Positions 1 to 7,600 of a stretch of 23,754 nt of DNA are shown here, one piece after another; position 1 is the first letter of the stretch, and each line of letters begins with the position of its first letter. Made by a program: the position numbers and the translations under genes. This stretch comes from Planctomycetota bacterium. GTDB lineage: Bacteria > Planctomycetota > Phycisphaerae > FEN-1346. The stretch is from contig JAPLMO010000108.1 of NCBI GenBank assembly GCA_026386995.1, positions 1-23,754 on the forward strand. Reading direction: 5' to 3'. The notes beneath the pieces were generated by a model. That model was not told the DNA's origin, did no database searches, and saw only the letters and a list, made by a program, of their open reading frames with translations.

Positions 1-1
1 G

Positions 2-1255
2 GTCTTTGGCGCTGGGGATTCGGCGGCGCCATCCAACCGCTTGGCGCTGGGATGCATCGGCATGGGCATTCAGGGGATGGGCGACATGCGGACGTTCATC
101 GGGAACAACGAGGTCAAGGTCGTGGCCGTATGCGACGTCCACGAGACGCAGCTACGCCAGGCCAAGCAGGCGGTCGATGAATTCTACGGCAACAAGGACT
201 GCGTGGCTTGCAAGGATTTCCGCGAACTGATCGGGCGCAAGGACATCGATGCCGTGCAGATCACGGCGCCCGACCACTGGCATCCGCTGATCGCAATGGA
301 GGCGACCCGGCAGCGCAAGCACATGTACTGCGAAAAGCCTATCGGATGGAGCGTCCGCGCTGCGCAGGTCCTCCGCAAGGCCGTCAAGGAAAGCGCCGTC
401 GTGTTCCAGTTGGGGACCCAGCAGCGCTCCAACGGCACGTTCCGGCGGGCGTGCGAACTGGTGCGCAACGGAAGGATCGGCCAATTGAAGACGATCCTGG
501 TGGGCGTGCCCGGAAGTTGGACTTGCGCCAAGCAGCCCGCTGAGCCGGTCCCCAAGGAGTTGGACTACGAGATGTGGCTTGGCCCTGCGCCCATGGCGCC
601 TTACTGCTATCAGCGTTGCCGACCGTGGACGGAGGGGCAAGGATACGGCGTCTGGTACAGCATCTCCGACTACTGCCTGGGCATGATCGCCAACTGGGGA
701 ATCCACCACCTCGATATCGCCCAATGGGGCAATGGTACCGAACTCGGCGGACCGACGGAGGTCGAAGGGACGGGCGTCTTTCCCAAGGACTTGCTGACTG
801 ACGCCGCAACGAGCTGGCAGGTAGAGAACCGCTACGCCAACGGGGTGACGCTGGTCCACATGGACGATGGGACCGCCCGAAAGCATCCCTTGCAGCAGGG
901 AGGCCACGGCCACGGCGTGATGTTCCTTGGCACCGAGGGCTGGGTCCACGTGGACCGCTCGCGCATGGACGTCAATCCCAAGTCGCTGATGACGGCCAAG
1001 ACCGCCCCCAGCGAGGTCCACCTCTTCAAGAGCGACAACCACCATGTCAATTTCATCGACGCCGTGAAAGGCCGGGCGAAGGCGGCTGCGCCGATTGAGA
1101 TTGCCGTTGCCTCGGACATCCTGGGCAACCTCCAGCAGATTGCGATCAAGATGCGGCGGGCATTGAAGTGGGACGCGGCCCGGGAAGTCTTCGTCAACGA
1201 CGACGAGGCGAACCGCATGCTGGACCGGCCTATGCGCGCCCCGTGGAAACTCTAG
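2..1255 (+). CDS. Gfo/Idh/MocA family oxidoreductase, 5' end outside the window
   Basis: The reading frame is open to the first base, so the true start lies upstream. The residues before the Rossmann fold (VFGAGDSAAPSNR) look like the region just after the Tat-type leader of secreted planctomycetal members, but the twin-arginine part itself is not visible. The NAD(P)-binding loop is GMGIQG near base 60. The EKP catalytic motif is near base 332 (CEKPIGWS), and the second-domain HHLD motif is near base 703. Such enzymes oxidise or reduce sugars or their derivatives with NAD(P); the substrate cannot be read from the sequence. It ends with TAG and is followed after 40 nt by a gene with a sugar-isomerase-like domain, so the two probably form a carbohydrate-utilisation operon. 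The family call is secure; the substrate and export are inference. Confidence 0.93.
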   Translation, partial: VFGAGDSAAPSNRLALGCIGMGIQGMGDMRTFIGNNEVKVVAVCDVHETQLRQAKQAVDEFYGNKDCVACKDFRELIGRKDIDAVQITAPDHWHPLIAMEATRQRKHMYCEKPIGWSVRAAQVLRKAVKESAVVFQLGTQQRSNGTFRRACELVRNGRIGQLKTILVGVPGSWTCAKQPAEPVPKELDYEMWLGPAPMAPYCYQRCRPWTEGQGYGVWYSISDYCLGMIANWGIHHLDIAQWGNGTELGGPTEVEGTGVFPKDLLTDAATSWQVENRYANGVTLVHMDDGTARKHPLQQGGHGHGVMFLGTEGWVHVDRSRMDVNPKSLMTAKTAPSEVHLFKSDNHHVNFIDAVKGRAKAAAPIEIAVASDILGNLQQIAIKMRRALKWDAAREVFVNDDEANRMLDRPMRAPWKL

Positions 1256-1295
1256 TCAACTCCGGACCCCGGGCCCCTTTGCAAGGATCTGAACC

Positions 1296-3449
1296 ATGCC
1301 TGTCATCATTCGCCGCATCATCTGCGCCTTGTCGCCGGCGTTGCTGCTGTTATTGCCTGGGGGACCGCTTGCCGGCGAGCCAAGCGAACCGCTCGGCTGG
1401 CGCCTAGGGCCGGCGGCCTGGAGTTTCAACCGCTTCACATTCTTCGAGTCGGTGGACAAGACGGCGGCGCTCGGCCTGCGCTACATCGAAGCCTTCGAGG
1501 GTCAGCGCGTGAGCCCTGACAGCGACGCCAAGATGGGGGCCGACCTGCCCGCGGACGTTATTGCGAAGATCGCAGCCAAGCTGGAGTCCGCCCGCGTGAA
1601 GTTGACCAGCATCTATATCCACGCCCTGCCCGGCGACGAGCCGAAGTGCCGCACTGCCTTCGCACTGTGCCGGAAGCTTGGTATTGAGACGATCGTTTCC
1701 GAGCCGTCGCCGGAGTCGCTGGACCTCATCGAGAGGCTCTGTGACGAATACAACATCAAAGTCGCCATCCACAACCACCCGAAGGGCAGTTCTCGCTACT
1801 GGGATCCCCAGGAAGTCCTGAAGGCCTGCCGGGGGCGAAGCCAGCGGCTGGGGGCCTGCGCGGACGTGGGGCATTGGCAGCGGTCGGGGATCAAACCGGT
1901 CGAGGGGGTCCGCATGCTTGGCACCCGGCTGCTTTCGCTGCACATCAAGGATCTCGACGAACTCGCCCCCCGCGGCCACGATGTCCCGTGGGGCACGGGC
2001 CTCGGCCAGATCGCGGAGTTGTTGGAGGAGGTCCATCGGCTGCACGCCACGCCTACGCTGTTCGCCATAGAGTACGAATACAATTGGGACAACAACGGCC
2101 CGGACATCGCCCGCTCCGCGGAGTTCTTCCGACGAACGGTCGCAGCATTCACTGCGGGCCAATCTCGCACAGGGCAGCCCTTGCATGTCGGCTGGGCCAC
2201 GGCGGACATCACACCCCCCAAGCCTGTAGCGCTTGTCGGGCAATTGCACAAGCGGATATCGAAGGGTGTGCGAGACCCGCTCACGGCCACGGTGCTCGCC
2301 CTGGAGACTCGCGGCGAGGGCGGGGAGAACGAACAGGCCATCATGGTGTCGTGCGACCTGCTGTTCGTCCTGCACTCCGTCCAAGAGCGGCTTCAGGAGA
2401 AGATCAAGACGCGGCTCCCTGGTTTCGACTCCAAGAAGCTCTTTCTCAACGCCACCCACACGCACACCGCGCCCGGCTTAAGCGACAGCACTTTTAAGGG
2501 CCTGTACGACGTGAGCAAGGATGCCGGCGTATGGAAGGCGTCCGAGTACGCCGAGTTCTTCCTTGACCACGTGTCGCAGGCTGTCGCGGAAGCCTGGCAA
2601 GGGCGGAAGCCCGGTGGCCTGAGCTGGGCGATGGGCTACGCGGCAGTGGGGTTCAATCGGCGGGCCCAGTTCTTCGATGGGCGCACGGTGATGTACGGCG
2701 ACACCGGTTCGCGCTACTTCTCCCACGTCGAAGGCCACTCGGACCCGGCCGTGGGCATGCTCTTTTTGTGGCAGCCGGATGGAAAGCTCGACGGGGTGGT
2801 CATCAACATCGCCTGCACCTCCCAGGAAACGGAAGACCTCAACGAGATCTCCGCCGACTTCTGGCACGAGGTGCGCGAGGAACTCCGCAAGCGGCACGGC
2901 AAGGACCTCTTCGTCTTTCCACAGTGCGCAGCCGCTGGCGACCAATCGCCGCACCCGATCTATCGCACTAAAGCGGAGCAAGTGATGGACCAACGGCGTG
3001 GTTTGACTCGTCGCCAGGAGATCGCCCGGCGCATCGCCAACGCCGTGGACGACGTGCTGCCGGTCGCCAAGGCGGACATCAAGAACCGACTGGTCTTCCG
3101 GCACACGGCGGCAGGAGCGGATATCCCCGAACAGCAGCCGCCGCGCCAGCCATTCTATGAAACCGACGCCGTCCATCCGGCTGAGATTCATGTTCTTCGT
3201 CTGGGCGACGTGGCCATCGCGACCAATCCCTTCGAGTTGTACATCGACTATGCCACCCGCATCCAGGCCCGCAGCCGCGCCACCTTGACAATGACGGTGC
3301 AGCTCTCATGCGCCGCCAGCGGCTATCTGCCCACGGAGCGGGCAGTGAAAGGTGGCGGTTACAGCGCTGACAAGTTCCTCGTCGGCCCAGCTGGCGGGCA
3401 GGCGCTTGTGGAAGAGACGGTCAAACGCATCAATGAACTGTGGCCGTAG
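1296..3449 (+). CDS. Secreted fusion protein: sugar phosphate isomerase-like TIM barrel plus neutral ceramidase-like domain
   Basis: This 717-residue protein starts with a hydrophobic signal peptide (about residues 1-26, a leucine run then LAGEP). An AAGGA site precedes the ATG. Residues 33-288 look like an AP_endonuc_2/xylose isomerase-like TIM barrel, with the expected acidic and histidine positions: IEAFEG near 64, IHNHP near 158, CADVGHW near 188, LHIKDL near 215 and IEYEY near 258. Residues 297-717 look like a neutral/alkaline ceramidase N-terminal-type domain: VGWATADITPP near 298, the zinc-type motif NATHTHTAPG at 385-394, and a conserved-looking tail (GYLPTE, then VGPAGGQ). Whether it acts on ceramide is unknown; in planctomycetes this fold is common in proteins of unknown substrate. 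The single uninterrupted frame across the linker near residue 290 argues for a real fusion, although the two halves often occur as separate proteins. It is probably co-transcribed with the upstream oxidoreductase. Confidence 0.88.
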   Translation: MPVIIRRIICALSPALLLLLPGGPLAGEPSEPLGWRLGPAAWSFNRFTFFESVDKTAALGLRYIEAFEGQRVSPDSDAKMGADLPADVIAKIAAKLESARVKLTSIYIHALPGDEPKCRTAFALCRKLGIETIVSEPSPESLDLIERLCDEYNIKVAIHNHPKGSSRYWDPQEVLKACRGRSQRLGACADVGHWQRSGIKPVEGVRMLGTRLLSLHIKDLDELAPRGHDVPWGTGLGQIAELLEEVHRLHATPTLFAIEYEYNWDNNGPDIARSAEFFRRTVAAFTAGQSRTGQPLHVGWATADITPPKPVALVGQLHKRISKGVRDPLTATVLALETRGEGGENEQAIMVSCDLLFVLHSVQERLQEKIKTRLPGFDSKKLFLNATHTHTAPGLSDSTFKGLYDVSKDAGVWKASEYAEFFLDHVSQAVAEAWQGRKPGGLSWAMGYAAVGFNRRAQFFDGRTVMYGDTGSRYFSHVEGHSDPAVGMLFLWQPDGKLDGVVINIACTSQETEDLNEISADFWHEVREELRKRHGKDLFVFPQCAAAGDQSPHPIYRTKAEQVMDQRRGLTRRQEIARRIANAVDDVLPVAKADIKNRLVFRHTAAGADIPEQQPPRQPFYETDAVHPAEIHVLRLGDVAIATNPFELYIDYATRIQARSRATLTMTVQLSCAASGYLPTERAVKGGGYSADKFLVGPAGGQALVEETVKRINELWP

Positions 3450-3709
3450 CGCAAGATTGCGACGGATGGCGGGTTAAGCCTATCGCGTTGGAGCTGACGC
3501 TGGTGGGCAGCGAGAACTCCCCGGTGCTCAACCCGGCCTTCGTCATCAAGAACTGGGGTGAAACAATGGTGAAGGTGCGCGTGGGTGGGAAAGACATACC
3601 GCGCGGCCAGGACTGCCGCGTGGGCCATGTCTACACCCTGGAGGGCATGGACCTGATCGTCTGGCTCAATCTGGAGGCCAGGCAACCGACAACCATTCTG
3701 TTTTCGTCT
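3450..3709 (+). pseudogene. C-terminal fragment of an unknown protein
   Basis: Starting directly at the stop of the preceding gene, this frame encodes a coherent stretch (DGWRVKPIALELTLVG, then NPAFVIKNWG, then LEGMDLIVWLNLEA). Its hydrophobic and charged alternation resembles a beta-sandwich C-terminal domain. I do not recognise the family with certainty; the phrase NPAFVIKNWG feels like the tail of larger planctomycetal secreted proteins. It has no start codon with a ribosome binding site; the only upstream start is a GTG inside the previous gene. The frame then runs without a stop into a ComM-like segment, which cannot be the original protein. It is best read as the 3' remnant of a gene whose 5' part was lost. 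Confidence 0.45.
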
Positions 3710-3734
3710 GAGACTGGGTTGGTTGGCGCTAAGG

Positions 3735-4084
3735 CCATGGGGAAGATAATCGGGCCGCTCCTTGAACGCATCGACATCCACCTGGAAGTGCCGGCGGTTC
3801 CTTACCGCGAACTGCGCAGCCAGGCCGACGGCACGCCGAGCGCATCTATGCGCGAGCAGGTGGACACCGCCCGCCGGTGCCAGACCGCGCGGTTCTCCAC
3901 CGGCCGATCCACCAACGCCCGCATGAGCCACCGGCAAGTGAAGAAGTTCTGCGCCATGGACGATGCCGGGGAGATGCTCCTTAAGCAGGCGATGCAGGAA
4001 CTGGGCCTCTCGGCCCGCGCCCACGACAAGATTCTGCGCGTCGCCCGCACGATCGCCGACCTCGACAATTCCGATAACATCACC
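3735..4084 (+). pseudogene. comM: ComM/YifB Mg-chelatase-like ATPase, C-terminal fragment
   Basis: The translation matches the C-terminal part of ComM/YifB proteins: GPLLERIDIHLEVPAVPYRE is the hallmark after the AAA+ core. It continues with NARMSHRQVKKFCAMDD and ends with LGLSARAHDKILRVARTIAD, then LDNSDNIT. Intact relatives are about 500 residues long and begin with an N-terminal protease-like domain and a Walker A motif; here only about 115 residues remain. The last residues of the family (usually an HLAEAIQYR-like tail) are replaced at about base 4085 by unrelated sequence that is coding on the other strand. The fragment is in frame with the preceding remnant, which may be chance. It must be non-functional as an ATPase. 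An intact copy elsewhere in the genome would support a duplication or rearrangement origin. Confidence 0.8.
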
Positions 4085-4143
4085 TGTCGGAGGCGGGCCT
4101 GCGCCTCCTCCAGGGAGTCGAAGAACTCAACCTCCATGGCCAT
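4085..4143 (-). pseudogene. Beheaded small gene, only the N-terminal codons left
   Basis: On the minus strand an ATG at 4143 opens MAMEVEFFDSLEEAQARLRQ, an acidic amphipathic start that looks like real protein. Seventeen bases overlap the end of the upstream small gene, which suggests translational coupling. After about 20 codons, at the junction with the ComM remnant near 4085, the frame runs antisense into the ComM fragment, so the rest of the original gene is missing. The family is not securely recognised; small proteins starting with a VEFFDS-type motif seem familiar from planctomycetal accessory regions. Confidence 0.4.
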
Positions 4144-4336
4144 CACCGCCTTGCCTCTTCTCCAGGAGTTGCCGCAGCTCGGCTGCTTCGAGCTGGGCCT
4201 CCCCAACATACCCTTGGACCTCAGCCAGCTCCGTCGCAAACTGGTGCAGGCGAGACTGGAGGGTCTTCAGGTTGACTTGCAGCACGACGATTGCTGCGAT
4301 GCCCGTTCTGCGGGCCTCTGTGTCAAGTTCTGACAT
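4127..4336 (-). CDS. Small coiled-coil protein, 69 residues
   Basis: The ATG at 4336 is preceded at good spacing by GAGGTGAT, a strong ribosome binding site. The product starts MSELDTEARRTGIAAIVVLQ and continues as a heptad-like helix rich in Leu, Glu, Gln and Arg (KTLQSRLHQF, then EAAELRQLLEKRQ), ending in Gly/Asp-rich GGDGHGG. It looks like a cytoplasmic helical protein. I do not know its function. The site resembles that of the 84-residue gene at 9842-10096 (AGGAGGTGATTGT), so both may come from the same operon or element, now separated by the large PEP-CTERM gene. The truncated ORF that follows overlaps its end. Confidence 0.6.
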   Translation of the reverse strand: MSELDTEARRTGIAAIVVLQVNLKTLQSRLHQFATELAEVQGYVGEAQLEAAELRQLLEKRQGGDGHGG

Positions 4337-4625
4337 ACCACATCACCTCGCCCCCACCTTGGCGGCGGAGTTAGCCTCGATTTCGGCGCGAGCCGAAACC
4401 CCGCAGGGCTCGCCCGCCATGCGCGGCGAGTCGAGAGCTATCTACGCCGCCATGCAAGAGGTGATGGCGCTGTCAGAACGCACCGAGAGGCCCGCCAGGG
4501 CAAACCCGGGGACGCAGCGCGACGGCTGCATGGAGGCCCGTGAACGAACGGACGGAAATGTGCCCCCCAGAGAGGGGCCTGTTGGGAGCGGCCCGTTGAG
4601 TGCCTTCGGCCAGTTGCCGCGCGGT
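4337..4625. other. Intergenic stretch with two small hairpins
   Basis: No convincing gene is seen here. A perfect 7-bp hairpin with a GCGA loop lies at 4381-4398 (TTTCGGC/GCCGAAA). A weaker one at 4562-4578 (GCCCC/GGGGC) lies 47 nt beyond the stop of the large minus-strand gene and could be its terminator, but it has no T-run. A 25-codon minus-strand frame ending just before the 69-residue gene (MAGEPCGVSARAEIEANSAA) is too short to judge. Confidence 0.4.
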
Positions 4626-7600
4626 TCACTTCCTGCGGAGAAGAAGGGCCCCAAGCCCGCCCAGGGCCAGGAGGCCCAGCGTCGCAGGCTCCGGCACGAC
4701 CGTGAAGGCCGTGATGTAGCCGCTCGCCGGCGCACCGTCGAACGTGGCCGTCTCCGGCACCACCGACCAGTCCACCAGCGACCCGTCCAGCGGCGAGAAG
4801 AAGTTGCTGTTGTGCAGGCGCTGGCCGCGCGGATCCAGGCGCCAGTACTGGAACGTGGCGTCGGCGATGGCCTCGCTGTAATCGGTTCCCGCGAAAAATT
4901 CGGCCTTGTACTCGCCCCCCGGCGGATCGTTAAAAAGGAAGTACACATCAATAACCGTGTCTGCGGTCAGGCCGGCCGGGGCGTCGCCCGTGGCGTTGGC
5001 AAAGGGCAGGGTCTCGCTCGTCAGGCGCAGGACGTCGTTGACGCTGCTTGCGGGGTTCGTGTAGTCCGGGGTCGGCGCGCCGATCTCGAAGGAGAAGTTC
5101 TGCGGGGTCTCGGCCGCCAGGACCTGGCCCACGGTCAGGATGGTGGAGGGCGCCCCGGGGCTGATCGTGCCGCCCGCCTCGATGCTGACGGCCTTGCCGA
5201 TGGTTCCCTTGCCCAGGAGGGTGCCGTAAACAATAAGGGTGCCGATCTCGCCGCCGAGCGTCCCGTTGATGATGAAGACAGCGCCGAGGTCGATGGTGAC
5301 GTTGCCGCCGGTGAGGACCGTGCCGCTGGGGAGTTGGTTGGCGTCGCCGCGGATGGTCAGCGTGTTGCTCAGGGTGAGGGTGCCGGTGGAGGTAGGCGTG
5401 CCTCCGATCAGCGTGGAGTCTCCGGTCAGGATGACCGGTCCGTTGATAAATCCTGTGCCGCTGAGCGTGGCCGCCCCGACCGTCACGGCCCCCGTGCCGG
5501 TGCCGGAGCCAGCGGTGTTCTCGACGAGGAGCGTCCCTTCGGAAACCGTCGTGCCGCCAGTGTAGGTGTTGACGCCGGAGAGGGTCAGCGTGCCGGTGCC
5601 GATCTTGGTGATTGAGCCGCTGGTGCCGGAGATCACGCCGGCATACGCCGCGCGGTTCGTGTTGTCGCCGCCGACCGTCAGGGTTTTCGCCCCGAGGGCC
5701 ACGTTGCCGCCGGCCGCGCCCCCGCCGGTGAGGGAACCGATCTGCGTGTCGAAGCCGTTGAGGTCGATGGAAACGCCCGCGGTATTCGCCAGGGTGACGG
5801 CGGAGTTGTTGCCGAACGCTCCACTGGTATTTGCCACGGAGGCGATGCCCGCCTGGAGGGTGCCGGCGTTGACGGTCGTCGGGCCGGTGTAGGTGTTGGC
5901 ACCCGAGAGGGTCAGCGTGCCGGTGCCCTCCTTGGCCAGGCCGCCGTTGGAGAGCCTGCCGACAAGGGTAGCGAAGTCGGCGCTTGTGGAGGGGTTGTCG
6001 TTGACCCTCACGGTGCGGGTCCGTCTGTTCAGGTCAATGGGGTTCAGGAACCGTGTCTCGTTGTCGGCGGTATCGGACCCGAAGATGAGTTCGCAGAAGT
6101 CCGGAACGAAGGAACCGACGTTCCACGTCAGGGTGTTCGGTGTCGAGCTACCGCCGATATTGACGGTCATCAGGCCGCCGTAGGCCGAGAACCCGCCGCG
6201 GACCATCCACTGCACCTGGTCGCGCCCAATGCCCAGGCCGCGGATGAAAGTGACGGCCCTAACGCCCTGTAGAACGCCATCGATGAACACCAGGTTGCTG
6301 TCCGTGGGCAGGCCCGCGCCCGAATTGGCCTGAAGTGTCCCGCCACCATCAATAGTGGTCAGGCCGCCGTAGGTATTGGCGGCAGTGAGGACCAGCCTGC
6401 CGGGGCCATCCTTGGTCAAGCCGCCGTTGGAGAGCACGCCGGCCAGGGTGGCAAAGTCGGTGTTCGTATCGGGGTTGTCGTTGACCGTCACGGTGCGGAC
6501 ACCGTCGGCGAGGTCGATGGGATTCAGGAACCGCGTCTCGTTGGCGGCGGTCAAGGACCCGAAAACGAGTCCGCCGGTGGTCGGAACGAAGTTGCCGACG
6601 CCCCACGTCAGGATGTCCGGCGTCGGGTTGCCGCCGATGTTGACCGTCATTACTCCGCCGGAGGCGGAGAAGCCTCCGCTGTAGGTCCACTGCACCTGGT
6701 TGGGCCCCTGGCCCAGGCTGCGGCTAAAGGTGACGTTTCCAGTACCTTCCAGGACGCCGCCGGCCAAGGTCAGGTTGCTGGTCGCAGGGAGGCCCGCTCC
6801 CCCCACCCCCCACGCCTGGAGCGCCCCGCCATAGATGGTGGTCGGGCCGGTATAGGTATTGGCACCCGTGGCGAGAACGACCGTACCGTAGGGGTCTGCC
6901 TTGTTCAGGGGGGCGGGGCCGCCAAGAACGGCCGTGATCGTGCCGCTCCGCACCTCATAGGATGCCGTGCTGACCAAGCCCGCGGCGGTGCCGCCGACGA
7001 TTGATCCGCCGTTCAGTGTCACGGTACCCACGGTGGCAGGGTATAACCCGATGTCGAACGTACCCCCGTTGACGGTGACGGCGCTGCCGGGGTTGATGGC
7101 ATTGGCGACACCGTACGCCAATGTACCGGCGTTCACCGTGGTTGGGCCAGTGTAATTGTTGGCGACAGCCAGAACCAGCGTCCCCGGGCCGCCCTTCGTC
7201 AGGCCGCCGTTGGAGAGCACGCCGGCCAGGGTGGCAAAGTCGGCGCTGGTGTTGGGATTATCAAGGACCGTGACGGTCTCGGTGCCCCCGTTCAGATCAA
7301 CCAGGTTGAGGAAGAGCGTCTGGTTGTTGGCGGTCGAAGACCCAAAGACCAGGGCGGAACCGGACGGAACGAAGCCGCCCACACCCCACGTCAGGGTCTG
7401 CGGCGTCGGGTTGCCGCCGATGTTGACGGTCATCAGGCCGTCGAAGGCCGAGAACCCGCCGCTCCCCGTCCACTGGACCTGGCCGGCTCCGACACCCAGG
7501 CCGGGAGTAAAGGTGACTCCGAGACCTTCCAGGACGCCGCCGGCCAAGGTCAGGTTGCTGGTCGGAGAGAGGCCCGCCCCGAAGTTGGCCCTGAGCACCC

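Noticed and set aside
152..1045. Minus-strand ORF of about 297 codons
   Set aside because: It is antisense to the Gfo/Idh/MocA gene, with no recognisable motifs and low-complexity composition.
3963..5615. Long plus-strand ORF of about 550 codons
   Set aside because: Its Arg/Ala/Gly-rich translation has no domain and it lies opposite the well-supported PEP-CTERM gene and the ComM fragment.
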